Shown: positions 11,787 to 21,658, counted from the stretch's first letter. The stretch: 64,000 nucleotides of DNA from Limosilactobacillus reuteri (GCF_034259105.1 NZ_CP139478.1:1601001-1665000); one strand, 5' to 3'. Translations and numbers: made by a program. The notes: a model not told the origin generated them from the letters alone.

Positions 11787-12155
11787 TTAGAGAACTTCTG
11801 GAGCTAATGAAACGATCTTCATGAAGTCGTCTCCACGAAGCTCACGAGCGATTGGGCCAAAAATACGGGTACCCTTAGGGCTCTTGTCGTTGTTAATTAA
11901 AACAGCGGCATTTTCATCAAACTTAATGTATGAACCATCCTTACGGTGAATACCATGTTTAGTCCGTACAACAACGGCCTTAACAACGTCACCCTTTTTG
12001 ACAACGCCACCTGGTGTTGCCTGCTTTACAGTAGCAACAATGATGTCACCAATATTACCTGTTTTAACTCGGGAACCACCTAAAATCTTAATAACTAAGA
12101 TTTCACGAGCACCGGAGTTATCAGCGACCTTCAACCGACTTTCTTGTTGAATCAC
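11787..12155 (-). CDS. rplN: 50S ribosomal protein L14
   Basis: 122 aa, full length. [19 protein letters not shown] and the C-terminal IVSLAPEVL are diagnostic. Forms intersubunit bridges and binds ribosome silencing factor in other bacteria. It lies 69 nt downstream of rpsQ, the conventional S10/spc operon boundary; no internal terminator is visible, so transcription probably continues. Confidence 0.98.
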   Translation of the reverse strand: MIQQESRLKVADNSGAREILVIKILGGSRVKTGNIGDIIVATVKQATPGGVVKKGDVVKAVVVRTKHGIHRKDGSYIKFDENAAVLINNDKSPKGTRIFGPIARELRGDDFMKIVSLAPEVL

Positions 12156-12224
12156 GGTTAATGTCCTCCTTCCATTTACAAATAAGAATTAGAATACGAA
12201 TAATTTTTAGAGTTATCTGCTAAA

Positions 12225-12491
12225 TTAAAGGGTAGCAGCTTTTTCGACAATCTTTACAAGACGGAAACGCTTCTTAGCTGATAATGGCCGAGTTTCCATA
12301 ATTTGTACAGTGTCGCCGGTCTTAGCTTCGTTATTTTCATCGTGAGCATAGTACTTCTTTGAGTACTTAACACGTTTACCATAGATAGGTGCACTCTTGT
12401 AAGTATCAATTACAACAGTGATAGTCTTATCCATTTTATCAGAAACAACGTGGCCTTGGTAAACCTTACGTGCATTACGTTCTTCACTCAT
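12225..12491 (-). CDS. rpsQ: 30S ribosomal protein S17
   Basis: 88 aa OB-fold protein. [19 protein letters not shown] and [20 protein letters not shown] match the family signature. Last gene of the classical S10 cluster, after rpmC. Confidence 0.98.
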   Translation of the reverse strand: MSEERNARKVYQGHVVSDKMDKTITVVIDTYKSAPIYGKRVKYSKKYYAHDENNEAKTGDTVQIMETRPLSAKKRFRLVKIVEKAATL

Positions 12492-12515
12492 GCGCTAATC
12501 CTCCTTTTCGTATTC

Positions 12516-12722
12516 TTATTTGTTTAATTCTTGTTGACGAAGAACTGTCTTAACCCGTGCAATATCTTTGCGTACTTGCTTAAGACTTGCAGTATTTTCC
12601 AACTGGCCGGTTGCTAATTGGAAACGTAAGTTAAACAATTGTTCCTTCAGTTCCTTTTCACGGTCAAGTAGCTTATCAGTGGTTAATCCATTCAGTTCTT
12701 GTACATAATCTTTACTTTTCAT
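12516..12722 (-). CDS. rpmC: 50S ribosomal protein L29
   Basis: Two-helix protein at the tunnel exit. The start is set at ATG 12722 (68 aa, [19 protein letters not shown]). AGGTGG ends 8 nt upstream, and the longer GTG reading at 12734 would start inside that site. The gene overlaps the 3' end of rplP by 11 nt, so translation is probably coupled. The signature [18 protein letters not shown] is present. Confidence 0.97.
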
Positions 12723-13146
12723 TAGATTGTCCACCTACTTCCTCACGTTGTACGATCTTAGTGCGAACTGGCAACTTGTGACCGGCAAGACGTAAAGCTT
12801 CACGAGCGACTTCTTCAGAAACGCCCCCTACTTCAAACATTACCTTGCCACGTTTTACTGGAGCAACCCATCCTTCAGGAGCACCTTTACCGTTACCCAT
12901 CCGGACCCCAACACCTTTACTAGTGTATGAGAGTTGTGGAAAGATCTTAATCCAAACTTTCCCACCACGCTTCATGTAACGCGTCATAGCGATACGAGCA
13001 GCTTCAATTTGACGGTTGCTAATCCAATGTGAATCAAGAGCTTGTAAACCAAATTCACCAAAAGTAACAGTTTTACCACCCTTAGCTTCACCGCGCATAT
13101 GACCACGTTGAACCTTACGGTGCTTTACACGTTTTGGTACTAACAT
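12712..13146 (-). CDS. rplP: 50S ribosomal protein L16
   Basis: 144 aa. [19 protein letters not shown] and [21 protein letters not shown] are diagnostic; the protein sits near the A-site tRNA elbow. Three nucleotides separate it from rpsC, and its 3' end overlaps rpmC. Confidence 0.98.
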
Positions 13147-13149
13147 GTG

Positions 13150-13815
13150 TTACTTCCCTCCTTGTTCATCATTGTTTGAGTTCTTCTTAGTAGGAAGTAC
13201 TTCACCACGGTAAATCCAAGTCTTTACGCCAAGAACACCGTATGTAGTGTTAGCTTCGTCCCAAGAATAATCAATATCAGCACGGAGTGTATGCAATGGA
13301 ACAGTACCATCTGAGTATGATTCGATCCGTGACATATCTGCACCGTTCAAACGACCAGCAACTTGAGTCTTAATACCCTTAGCTCCAGCACGCATAGCAC
13401 GTTGCATTGCTCCACGCATAGCACGACGGAAAGCAATACGAGCTTCTAATTGCCGTGCAATACTCTCACCAACAAGGTGAGCATCTAAATCTGGCTTCTT
13501 AATTTCCACAATGTTAATGTGAACACGTTTACCAGTTAATTTGTTAAGTTCTTTACGAAGTGCTTCAACTTCTGAACCACCTTTACCAATAACCATTCCT
13601 GGCTTGGCAGTATGAATTGATACGTTTACGCGGTTAGCTGCACGTTCAATTTCAACGGTTGATACAGAGGCATCAGCAAGTCGCTTTTCAATATACTTAC
13701 GGATTCGAAGGTCTTCGTTAAGGTAATCAGCAAAGTCCTTGTCAGCGTACCACTTTGCAGTCCAATCACGAATGACCCCAACACGAAAACCATTAGGATT
13801 GATCTTTTGACCCAC
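13150..13815 (-). CDS. rpsC: 30S ribosomal protein S3
   Basis: 221 aa. [18 protein letters not shown], a central type II KH domain ([17 protein letters not shown]) and the C-terminal domain ([13 protein letters not shown]) are all present. It contributes to the mRNA entry helicase site with S4 and S5. The start is GTG at 13815. Confidence 0.98.
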
Positions 13816-13827
13816 TATTCATTCCTC

Positions 13828-14175
13828 CTATCGTTCTGTAACAACCACTGTAATATGACTAGTCCGCTTGTTAATTGGAGAAGCAGAACCCTTAGCACGA
13901 GGACGGAACCGTTTAAGAGTTGGTCCTTCGTTAGCAAAGGCTTCACTTACAACCAATGAAGCACGATCTAAGTCGAAATTGTTTTCAGCGTTTGCAACAG
14001 CAGATTTTAATACTTTTTCAACATCTGAAGCGGCACCACGAGGGGTGAACTTCAAAATAGCAAATGCTTCGGCAACACTCTTGCCACGAATGGCATCTAA
14101 TACAAGACGAACCTTACGAGCAGAAACCCGTACCATCTTGGCAGTAGCCTTAGCTGACGTAATGTTTTCAGCCAT
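13828..14175 (-). CDS. rplV: 50S ribosomal protein L22
   Basis: 115 aa. Contains [20 protein letters not shown] and the extended beta-hairpin ([25 protein letters not shown]) that lines the peptide exit tunnel and is a macrolide-response hotspot. No insertion or deletion is apparent in the hairpin. Canonical between rpsS and rpsC. Confidence 0.98.
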
Positions 14176-14192
14176 ATGTTATTTCACCCTCC

Positions 14193-14471
14193 TTACTTAC
14201 CTGTCTTCTTGTCATCAGAAGCATGACCATGGAAAGTCCGAGTAGGAACAAATTCACCTAACTTGTGACCAACCATGTCTTCTTGTACGTAAACTGGCAC
14301 GTGCTTCCGACCATCATATACTGCAAATGTGTAACCAATAAAACTTGGGAAAATGGTAGAACGACGTGACCATGTCTTGATGACAGTCTTCTTTTCAGAA
14401 CCTTCTTGCTCCTTAACCTTCTTCAGTAATGAAGCATCAGCGAAAGGTCCTTTTTTCAAACTACGACCCAT
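14193..14471 (-). CDS. rpsS: 30S ribosomal protein S19
   Basis: 92 aa head protein. [19 protein letters not shown] and [17 protein letters not shown] are diagnostic. Canonical between rplB and rplV. Confidence 0.98.
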   Translation of the reverse strand: MGRSLKKGPFADASLLKKVKEQEGSEKKTVIKTWSRRSTIFPSFIGYTFAVYDGRKHVPVYVQEDMVGHKLGEFVPTRTFHGHASDDKKTGK

Positions 14472-14511
14472 TTAGTGTACCTCCTCTCGGGTATTAGAAC
14501 GTATATAAATA

Positions 14512-15357
14512 TTAACGAGTATGTGGACCGCGCTTCCGACCACGAACAATGAACTTGTTTGAACGAGCTTTGTGTGAACGGGTCTTCTTACCAACAGTCT
14601 TCTTACCCCATGGAGAAAGAGGAGATGGTAAACCAACTGGTTGCTTACCTTCACCACCACCATGTGGGTGATCGTTAGGGTTCATAACAGAACCACGAAC
14701 GTGTGGACGTTGACCAGCATAACGAGTACGACCAGCCTTACCTTTAATAATCAAGGCGTGTTCATCATTACCAACAGTACCGATAGTAGCACGGCAAGTA
14801 GCAAGGACCATACGAACTTCACCAGAAGAAAGACGTACTAATACGTATTTTTCTTCCTTACCAAGTAATTGAGCTGAGGCACCAGCTGAACGAGCAAGTT
14901 GACCACCTTTACCTGGTTTTAATTCAATATTGTGAATAACAGTACCAACTGGAATGTTCTTTAAAGGAAGAGCATTACCAACCTTGATATCAGCATCAGG
15001 ACCAGATTGAACGGTCATGCCAACCTTCAAGCCCTTAGGTGCGATGATGTATGATTTAGTACCATCAGCGTAAACAAGTAAAGCAATGTTTGCAGTACGA
15101 TTTGGATCGTATTCAATTGCCTTAACAGTTGCTGGAACATCATCTTTAATTCGCTTAAAGTCAATAATACGGTATTGACGCTTTGTACCACCACCACGGT
15201 GACGAACAGTAATGTGACCATAGCTGTTACGACCAGCAGTGTGCTTTAACGGAGCCAATAATGACTTTTCAGGTGTTGTCTTCGTGATTTCAGCAAAGTC
15301 GTAACCGTTCATATTACGGCGACCGTTAGTGGTTGCTTTATATTTACGAATTCCCAC
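14512..15357 (-). CDS. rplB: 50S ribosomal protein L2
   Basis: 281 aa protein required for subunit association and close to the peptidyl-transferase centre. It shows [11 protein letters not shown], VVRAxxTG-like [18 protein letters not shown] and the conserved [18 protein letters not shown] loop with its functional His. Downstream of rplW by 24 nt. Confidence 0.98.
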
Positions 15358-15381
15358 TGTTTTTTCCTCCTTTTTTAATGA

Positions 15382-15678
15382 TTAGTTTTCGTTGTTGTCG
15401 TTAAACAACTTAATTTCATTTGAGTCGGCAGATAAAGTAACAATAGCCTTACGACGACGCTTAGTGTATCCTTCGTAACGACCTTGGCGCTTTAACTTAC
15501 CTTTTACATTCATAATGTTAACTTTTACAACGTTAACGCCAAAAATTTCTTCAACAGCATTTTTAACTTGTGTCTTAGTTGCTCGTAAATCAACATCAAA
15601 AGTGTAACGCTTGTTGTCCATGCCAGCCATTGAAGCTTCAGTAACTACTGGACGTAAAATAATGTCGCGTGCTTCCAT
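15382..15678 (-). CDS. rplW: 50S ribosomal protein L23
   Basis: 98 aa tunnel-exit protein, the docking site for trigger factor and [20 protein letters not shown] and [26 protein letters not shown] match the family. It overlaps the rplD stop by one base. Confidence 0.98.
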   Translation of the reverse strand: MEARDIILRPVVTEASMAGMDNKRYTFDVDLRATKTQVKNAVEEIFGVNVVKVNIMNVKGKLKRQGRYEGYTKRRRKAIVTLSADSNEIKLFNDNNEN

Positions 15679-16301
15679 TATGCGAGCACCTCCTCTACTT
15701 GAGAAAGAGCTGACTTAGTGATAACAATCTTTTGGTTATCAACAACGTTCAAGATGTTAACACCTGCTGGAGTAACAACTGTAGCATTAGCTAAGTTACG
15801 TGCTGATAAAGCAGCATTCTTGTCGTCATCAGTAACAACAACTAATGTCTTTTCAGCAACGTTTAAGTTACCCATAACATCAGCGAATTCCTTTGTCTTT
15901 GGTGCATCAAAGTTTAATGCATCAACTACTACAAAGCTGTTATCAAGAACCTTTTGGGAAAGGGCAGACTTGATTGCAAGTTGACGAACCTTACGAGGAA
16001 GGCTGTACTTATATGAACGTGGAGTAGGTCCAAAAACAATACCACCACCACGGAATTGTGGAGAACGGATAGAACCTTGACGAGCACGACCAGTACCCTT
16101 TTGACGCCATGGCTTCTTACCACCACCGCTAACTGCAGAACGATTCTTTACAGCATGTGTACCTTGACGTAATGAAGCACGTTGACGCAAAATTGCATCA
16201 AATACAACATTTTCATTTGGTTCAACACCAAATACTGCATCGTTTAATTCAACAGTACCGTTTTGGCTACCATCTTGTTTATACAAATTAACGCTAGTCA
16301 T
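15678..16301 (-). CDS. rplD: 50S ribosomal protein L4
   Basis: 207 aa. A long extended loop ([33 protein letters not shown]) reaches into the exit tunnel. In gamma-proteobacteria L4 represses its own S10 operon through the leader. Whether that applies to the different leader seen here (17340-17500) is unknown. Order rplC-rplD-rplW is canonical. Confidence 0.98.
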
Positions 16302-16322
16302 TATTTACTTCCTCCTTTCTTA

Positions 16323-16982
16323 TTATTTGTTGTGTTGTTTGCTAAGGCTCTTCTTAGTATTAGCCTTAACTGAGTTCTTAATAGTTACGTAAGACTTGTT
16401 TGCACCAGGAACATTACCCTTGATGAGTAATACGTTGTTGTCAAGATCAACCTTAACAACTTGTAAGTGTTGCATGGTAACAGTCTTGCCACCCATACGA
16501 CCAGGGAGCTTCATACCCTTGAAAACCCGGTTGATAATGGCACCCAATGAACCAGGACGACGGTGGTAACGAGAACCGTGTGCCATAGGTCCACGAGATT
16601 GGTTATCCTTATGGATGTTACCTTGGTAACCATGACCCTTAGTAGTACCCGTAACGTCGACAGTTTCACCTTCTGCGAAAACGTCAGCCTTAACTTCGTC
16701 TCCGACTTTAATGTCCCCTAATTCAGCATCGCGGATTTCACCGATGAAGCGCTTAGGGGTCGTGTTTGCTTTTGCTGCATGACCTTGTTCAGGTTTGTTG
16801 CTCAAAACTTCCCGCTTGTCATCAAAACCAAGTTGTACAGCACTGTAACCATCGTTTTCAACGGTCTTAATTTGCATTACAACGTTTGGTGTAACATCGA
16901 TAACAGTAACTGGAACTAATTCACCATTGTCAGTGAATACTTGAGTCATTCCAACCTTTTTACCTAAGATTCCTTTGGTCAT
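16323..16982 (-). CDS. rplC: 50S ribosomal protein L3
   Basis: 219 aa assembly-initiator protein. [16 protein letters not shown] and [20 protein letters not shown] (loop towards the peptidyl-transferase centre) are diagnostic. Second gene of the S10 operon, 48 nt after rpsJ. Confidence 0.98.
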   Translation of the reverse strand: MTKGILGKKVGMTQVFTDNGELVPVTVIDVTPNVVMQIKTVENDGYSAVQLGFDDKREVLSNKPEQGHAAKANTTPKRFIGEIRDAELGDIKVGDEVKADVFAEGETVDVTGTTKGHGYQGNIHKDNQSRGPMAHGSRYHRRPGSLGAIINRVFKGMKLPGRMGGKTVTMQHLQVVKVDLDNNVLLIKGNVPGANKSYVTIKNSVKANTKKSLSKQHNK

Positions 16983-17030
16983 GAGTACACCTCCAATTTT
17001 ATGTTTTATGTATTATTCTTATTCTAACAA

Positions 17031-17339
17031 TTAAAGCTTGATTTCAATATCAACACCACTAGGAAGATCGAGCTTCATTAATGAATCAACGGTCTTAGGT
17101 GTTGGGTCAACAATATCGATTAAACGCTTGTGTGTGCGCATTTCGAATTGCTCCCGTGACTTCTTAAATTTGTGTGGTGAACGGATAACAGTGTAGATAG
17201 TCCGTTCAGTTGGTAACGGAATAGGACCTGAAATTTGAGCACCTGTCCGCTTAGCGGTTTCAACAATCTTATCAGCAGATTGATCTAAAATACGGTGTTC
17301 ATAAGCCTTTAACCGAATACGAATCTTTTGTTTTGCCAT
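17031..17339 (-). CDS. rpsJ: 30S ribosomal protein S10 (NusE)
   Basis: 102 aa, first gene of the superoperon. [22 protein letters not shown] and [23 protein letters not shown] are diagnostic. Besides its ribosomal role, S10 binds NusB and NusG in transcription antitermination. GGAGGGAAC precedes the ATG. Confidence 0.98.
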
Positions 17340-17500
17340 TATGTTCCCTCCTTCGTCAGATTTGAAATTTGACTAGCTCCGCGGAAATTACCGCCACATC
17401 CTGTGGCAAAGCGGCCGGGTGTGTCGCAACCTTCCGTATCAACGCTTCGCAGCTTTCACTTAATAGGGGGTAAGGCAAATCTACCTCCAAAGCTCAAGCA
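17340..17500 (-). promoter_or_regulatory. Structured 5' leader of the S10 superoperon
   Basis: About 160 nt separate the deduced start site from rpsJ. On the minus strand the leader contains a GCCAC/GTGGC hairpin, a GCGG/CCGC hairpin next to it, and a GC-rich segment (TTGCGACACACCCGGCCG) unlike the AT-rich surroundings. It is probably a regulatory leader, perhaps for a ribosomal protein ligand. I recognise no named RNA family here. Confidence 0.5.
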
Positions 17501-17507
17501 CCTATCC

Positions 17508-17536
17508 ATAATACTAAAGAAACGTAATTAGATCAA
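17508..17536 (-). promoter_or_regulatory. Sigma-A promoter of the S10-spc-alpha superoperon
   Basis: On the minus strand TTGATC (17531-17536), 17 nt, TATTAT (17508-17513). The transcript should begin near 17501 with GG. No other equally good promoter was seen across the following 14 kb, so it probably drives the whole ribosomal run. It lies about 70 bp from the nearest IS end. Confidence 0.8.
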
Positions 17537-17605
17537 GGGAAATTTTAGAATATTTTCAATTGAAATATTTTTGTAAAATTTTCTCCCTAAATTAGTTACC
17601 CGAAA

Positions 17606-18664
17606 TGTCAATTTAAGTTAGAAAGAAAATAGTTGCTCATCAGTGACGTAAGACATGAATACTTCATATGGAGTTCGATAGCCTAGTGATTTACGGGGCA
17701 GGTTATTTCGCTTACTCATCAGTTGGGTTACCAATTCATCAGGAAGATTGCGGAAATCTAGCTGTTTCGTTAAGCCATCCCGGCGTAAAAGACCGTTGTT
17801 GTTTTCGTTCAGCCCTCGTTGATTGGGAGCACCAACCTCAGCAAAGTAAGTGTGAAGGTCAAATTGATTGGCAATCTCGCGCCAGCCGGCGAATTCTTTT
17901 CCGTTGTCAAAGGTAATCGATTTGAAGAAGTGCCGCGGGAATTTCCGAAGCCACTGACTTAAGTGTTGGTTAATCGCATTAGCCGTCTTTTCGTGCACAT
18001 TGAGTACAATTTCGACCTTCGATTGGCGTTCGGTCAGGGTCATTACCGCCCCTTGGTGCTTTTTGCCTTGGACGGTATCAGCTTCAAGGGGCCCAAATTC
18101 AGTGGCATAGTGCGGAAAGTCCTTGGCACGCTCGTGAATACTTCGCCCCAATTGGCCAGCCTTCCCGCGGCGCTCGACATAGCCATTCGGGTGCCGCTTA
18201 CCTCGCATCGGCAAGGAACGGACATCGAAGCCGAACTGGCCACGTTCAAACATCCGGTAAAGAGTTCGCCGGTTACAACTAATTGGGCGCTCAGCGCGCC
18301 CAATAATGGTATCAGGCGTCCACCTCTGGGCAATTTTGTCGTTGATATAAGTGAGTTCAGCCAGTGACAACTGAGTACGTTTTCGGCCACAACGTTGCTT
18401 ATTGCGCATATAGTGATCTTGATAATCAGCAATTGAGGCACCGGTTTCCAGGTAACGATAAACGCGATAAACGGTTTCGGCGCAACGGTTGATCATTTGG
18501 GCCACTCGGTACGCTTTAAGCTTTTGCACGAAAGAATGGGCGATGATTGTCAGCTCGTTTGTGGTAAGATGGGTGTAAGTCATTTGTGGTTTCCTTTCTT
18601 TTGTTTAGGGGTATTCAAAAGTCTACCACAAATGGCTTTTCTATTTTTCTAACTTAATTTTACA
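17606..18664 (-). mobile_element. IS30-family insertion sequence, type A copy 1
   Basis: About 1.06 kb element carrying one transposase. Imperfect terminal inverted repeats are TGTCAATTTAAGTTAGAAA at the left and TGTAAAATTAAGTTAGAAA (reverse complement) at the right. A related copy in the opposite orientation splits comC at 25264-26325, and comparing the two helps define the ends. Exact end bases are uncertain by a few nucleotides, and no clear target duplication was seen here. It lies upstream of the S10 promoter without breaking it. Confidence 0.85.
17618..18583 (-). CDS. IS30-family transposase (type A copy 1)
   Basis: 321 aa, intact. The N-terminal part has helix-turn-helix character (ELTIIAHSFVQKLKAYRVAQMINRCAETVYRVYRYL). 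It is followed by the IS30 DDE core: Asp in EADTVQGKKHQGAVMTL, Asp in SITFDNGKEFAGW and Glu in NENNNGLLRRDGL. No frameshift or internal stop, so it may be active. It is visibly diverged from the copy at 25345-26313, so the two are related rather than a recent duplication. Confidence 0.93.
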   Translation of the reverse strand: MTYTHLTTNELTIIAHSFVQKLKAYRVAQMINRCAETVYRVYRYLETGASIADYQDHYMRNKQRCGRKRTQLSLAELTYINDKIAQRWTPDTIIGRAERPISCNRRTLYRMFERGQFGFDVRSLPMRGKRHPNGYVERRGKAGQLGRSIHERAKDFPHYATEFGPLEADTVQGKKHQGAVMTLTERQSKVEIVLNVHEKTANAINQHLSQWLRKFPRHFFKSITFDNGKEFAGWREIANQFDLHTYFAEVGAPNQRGLNENNNGLLRRDGLTKQLDFRNLPDELVTQLMSKRNNLPRKSLGYRTPYEVFMSYVTDEQLFSF

Positions 18665-18673
18665 AACGGCGTT

Positions 18674-18692
18674 AAAAATTAGAGATCCTAAA
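18674..18692 (+). repeat. 19-bp direct repeat, left copy
   Basis: AAAAATTAGAGATCCTAAA. The right copy at 19966-19984 differs at one base (C to A). The pair brackets IS30 type B with short unmatched spacers on each side, so it is not a simple target-site duplication. Confidence 0.6.
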
Positions 18693-18702
18693 TTTCAAGA
18701 AT

Positions 18703-19949
18703 AAGTTAGCCACTGGACTCAAATAAATAATACTGACCAATTGATTATTGGTTGATGGAGCTGTGATATCTCTTGGTAGAAGGCCTTACGATAGATATCC
18801 ATTGACGAATGTCCATTAAACATAGCTCGTGGATAGTGATTCATCCAATCATTAGTCGCTATGATCTGAGCACTACTATAGTTATTTATAGCTTCACCTT
18901 TGGTAATCTCCTTGCGGAGAAACCGGTTATTGATCTCATTGGATCCACGTTCCCAAGGGGAATACGGATCAGCATAGAAAACATGATCGTGAACTTGTGT
19001 TAACTCACTAAATTCTGAACCGTTGTCAGAGGTTATTGTCTTAAAGATGCGATAGTAAGCATCTGTGCCCATTTTCTGGCGTAAATTTATAAAGAACTGA
19101 TTTACTGCATGCGCAGTTTTACCAGCAATTTTACTCGTGATATTAACTCGTGAAAGGCGATCAGTCATTACTAGTACAACACTGTCATTACCGTTTTTCT
19201 GTCCCTGAACTGTATCTAGTTCCCAATGGCCAATTTCGGACCGTTGGTCCGCAGTTTGAGGTCGTTGAGCAATATTAGGCCCTAAGCACCTTTTAGCTTG
19301 CGGATGAGTTCGATGATGCTTACGTTTAGGTTTTTCAAAGAGGTCTAAATTGGACGTACGAAGCACACCCTCATTAATCCATTGATATAAAGTTACAACC
19401 GACTTTGGGATCAGGGTGCCATCATTCATTAAATCTCGAGCCTTATAAATAACCGCTTGTGGGGAGTAATGGTGGTCGTCAAACTCACCAAGCATTAGCT
19501 GATCAGCTAATCGTAAAAATTGCTTTGAAGAATAATATAAGCGACGACGACCAGAATGGCGGTGATGTTCAAGATATGTGGCCTGACCAGCTTCATAACT
19601 ATAGATGTAGTAAGAATATTCGTAAATCTTACCATTAGATTTTTGACGACGAAGTTGGCGGACCGTACCACGGTTGAGCTCGTTATTAATTGTTTGATGA
19701 TTAACTCCTAATTGGCGACCAATTGCGCGATTGGAAAGTCCTTGCGACTTTAAAGTCGCAATCATCACACGTTCTTCTTTAGTAAGATGAGCATTCTTTT
19801 TATGAGTAGTCAATAAACTAGTAGACATGGTATCATTTAAGTGCGTCATTTGACGGACATCCTTTCATATAGGTTTGGTTCACTTAATATGATACCTGAT
19901 GTCACGCCGAATGGCGTTTTTTATTTACCACCAACTGGGTGGCTAACTT
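18703..19949 (-). mobile_element. IS30-family insertion sequence, type B
   Basis: About 1.25 kb. Terminal inverted repeats start AAGTTAGCCAC at 18703 and, reverse complemented, AAGTTAGCCAC at 19949. One transposase fills the element. It is a different IS30 subgroup from the type A elements. It sits about 40 bp from type A copy 1, so the fusA-rpsJ interval has been a repeated target. Confidence 0.85.
18719..19849 (-). CDS. IS30-family transposase (type B)
   Basis: 376 aa, intact. N-terminal helix-turn-helix of IS30 type (LTKEERVMIATLKSQGLSNRAIGRQLGVNHQTINNEL), then the DDE core: HWELDTVQGQKNGNDSVVLVMTDRLSR (first Asp), ITSDNGSEF (second Asp) and WERGSNEINNRFLRKEITKG (Glu). Complete length for the family. 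An AAGGA site lies about 10 nt before the ATG. Confidence 0.93.
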   Translation of the reverse strand: MTHLNDTMSTSLLTTHKKNAHLTKEERVMIATLKSQGLSNRAIGRQLGVNHQTINNELNRGTVRQLRRQKSNGKIYEYSYYIYSYEAGQATYLEHHRHSGRRRLYYSSKQFLRLADQLMLGEFDDHHYSPQAVIYKARDLMNDGTLIPKSVVTLYQWINEGVLRTSNLDLFEKPKRKHHRTHPQAKRCLGPNIAQRPQTADQRSEIGHWELDTVQGQKNGNDSVVLVMTDRLSRVNITSKIAGKTAHAVNQFFINLRQKMGTDAYYRIFKTITSDNGSEFSELTQVHDHVFYADPYSPWERGSNEINNRFLRKEITKGEAINNYSSAQIIATNDWMNHYPRAMFNGHSSMDIYRKAFYQEISQLHQPIINWSVLFI

Positions 19950-19965
19950 CATTCTATAATCCACC

Positions 19966-19984
19966 AAAAATTAGAGATACTAAA
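19966..19984 (+). repeat. 19-bp direct repeat, right copy
   Basis: AAAAATTAGAGATACTAAA, 18 of 19 bases identical to 18674-18692. See the left copy. Confidence 0.6.
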
Positions 19985-20062
19985 ATACCATTAATTTTTC
20001 TGATGTATTAAAAAGTAATTTATACGTTTTGATGAAACTCATTAAAATACTTTTTGAATTTT

Positions 20063-21576
20063 GGCTCTACAATATCTGGTGTTGATATAGAAATATCACT
20101 TTCTATACCAATACTAGATTTTTTGTTTTCAAACTAAAAAAGAGGCATGCCCTCTGATACAATGAAATCGCCAAATCACATAGTAAAGAAGGTAACCTCC
20201 ATGGATAATGATACAAGGACTCTCCTCAATTTAACAGACCCTCATTTAAATTTTCCTCATCATTGGCTTAAATATAAATCAATTAAAAACGTTCGGGTGG
20301 CACAAATATCCTGTACCCTTTCTTATATCCCGCGTGCTTGTCCAAATTGTGGCGTTATTAATCGTGGACAAATCTTAAAATATGGTTTTTATCAAGCTAA
20401 ATACAAATATGGACAATTTAGGGCTCAACCATTAATGTTGCTTGTTAATACTCAACGTTTTCAATGTCCTGACTGCCATACAACATTTAATGCGACTAGT
20501 TATCTTTTTGAAAAGCAACGAACAATTAGTCGTGATTTAAGGCGTGAAATTATTCTTCGGTTAACGCGAATTCAAACAATTAAAGATATTGCCCATGATT
20601 TGTTTATCAGTGAAGCTTCGGTCCAGCGGGTCCTTTTGGACCTCGCTGATCGATACAAGCCGAATTTAAACTATCTACCGGAAACACTATGTATTGATGA
20701 ATTTAAATCAATGCGGAGCGCTAAAGGTAAGATGAGTTTCATCGCTGTTGATGGTGATCGGAGTTGCTTATTTGAACTCCTTGAAGATCGGCGATTACGT
20801 AGTTTATTTAAGCATTATCAACAGTTTACACGTGCTGCCCGTTGCCGGGTGAAATATCTGGTAATGGATATGAACGCTGCTTATGATCAACTAGTTAAAA
20901 CCGTTTTTCCTTGTGCTCAAATCATCTATGATCGCTTTCATATTGCCAAACACCTTAATGATACGATGAATCATGTGCGAATTCATGTCTTCAATCGTTT
21001 GCGAAAAGGTGATTCTGCGGAGCAGAAACAAGCTCGGCGCCTTAAACGTTATTGGCGGCTATTTCTTCAAGATCGGGAAAATTTAAGTACAAAAGTTTAT
21101 TACGAAGGACGTTATTTTAATCGCGTTGTTAATTCCATTATGATCTTAGACTTAATGTTAGCGTATGACCAAGAATTAAGAGCCACCTATAATTTTATTC
21201 AATCCTTGAAGCGTGCTTACAATCAACGTGATTTTACAACTTTCTTTCAATTACTTAAACTCCGGCCAGACAGTGTCAGCCATTATACAATCCACCGTTG
21301 TCAAGTTTTAGCGCGCTATAAAGAGGGAATTAAGCGTGGCTTTGAGACGAAGTTCTCAAATGGTCGAACCGAAGGGATTAATAATCGAATTAAAACTATC
21401 AAACGAGTTGCCTGTGGTTATCGTTACTTTACGGCATTTAAAACGCGGATTTATTTAATTATTGGCCACCAAATTCAAACTAACTAAAAAGAACCGCCAC
21501 GAATGACGATTCTAACTAGACCAATTTAATTGGCGAAAATTCATATTTGCGTATCAAAACTACTTGACGTAGAGCC
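20063..21576 (+). mobile_element. ISL3-family insertion sequence, copy 1
   Basis: A 1514-bp element. It begins GGCTCTAC at 20063 and ends GTAGAGCC at 21576. It is flanked by an exact 8-bp target duplication TGAATTTT (20055-20062 and 21577-21584), the duplication size expected for ISL3. Nearly identical to the inverted copy at 26824-28337, which also is 1514 bp. It sits between the fusA terminator and the IS30 cluster. Confidence 0.95.
20201..21487 (+). CDS. ISL3-family transposase, copy 1
   Basis: Likely start ATG 20201 (428 aa, MDNDTRTLLNLTDPHLNF), with AAGAAGG about 8 nt upstream; an in-frame upstream ATG at 20147 would give 446 aa but lacks a site. It has an N-terminal zinc ribbon (CPNC ... 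CPDC), a helix-turn-helix (TIKDIAHDLFISEASVQRVLLD), a DDE_Tnp_ISL3 core beginning IDEFKSMR, and the C-terminal NGRTEGINNRIKTIKR motif. Intact. It differs from the copy at 26913-28199 by five amino acids (all within this reading). Confidence 0.94.
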   Translation: MDNDTRTLLNLTDPHLNFPHHWLKYKSIKNVRVAQISCTLSYIPRACPNCGVINRGQILKYGFYQAKYKYGQFRAQPLMLLVNTQRFQCPDCHTTFNATSYLFEKQRTISRDLRREIILRLTRIQTIKDIAHDLFISEASVQRVLLDLADRYKPNLNYLPETLCIDEFKSMRSAKGKMSFIAVDGDRSCLFELLEDRRLRSLFKHYQQFTRAARCRVKYLVMDMNAAYDQLVKTVFPCAQIIYDRFHIAKHLNDTMNHVRIHVFNRLRKGDSAEQKQARRLKRYWRLFLQDRENLSTKVYYEGRYFNRVVNSIMILDLMLAYDQELRATYNFIQSLKRAYNQRDFTTFFQLLKLRPDSVSHYTIHRCQVLARYKEGIKRGFETKFSNGRTEGINNRIKTIKRVACGYRYFTAFKTRIYLIIGHQIQTN

Positions 21577-21596
21577 TGAATTTTTATTATCAAACA

Positions 21597-21631
21597 AAAA
21601 AGAACTACAGTAATCAAACTGTAGCTCTTTG
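21597..21631 (-). terminator. Intrinsic terminator of fusA (str operon)
   Basis: On the minus strand AAAGAGCTACAGT, loop TTGATT, ACTGTAGTTCTTT, then a TTTTT tract. It lies about 30 nt after the fusA stop and ends the str transcript before the IS elements. Confidence 0.85.
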
Positions 21632-21658
21632 ATGGATTTGAGATCACAATGTCAATAA

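Noticed and set aside
14472..14663. Minus-strand ORF between rpsS and rplB
   Set aside because: Out-of-frame reading of the rplB 3' end; the rpsS-rplB spacer is only 40 nt.
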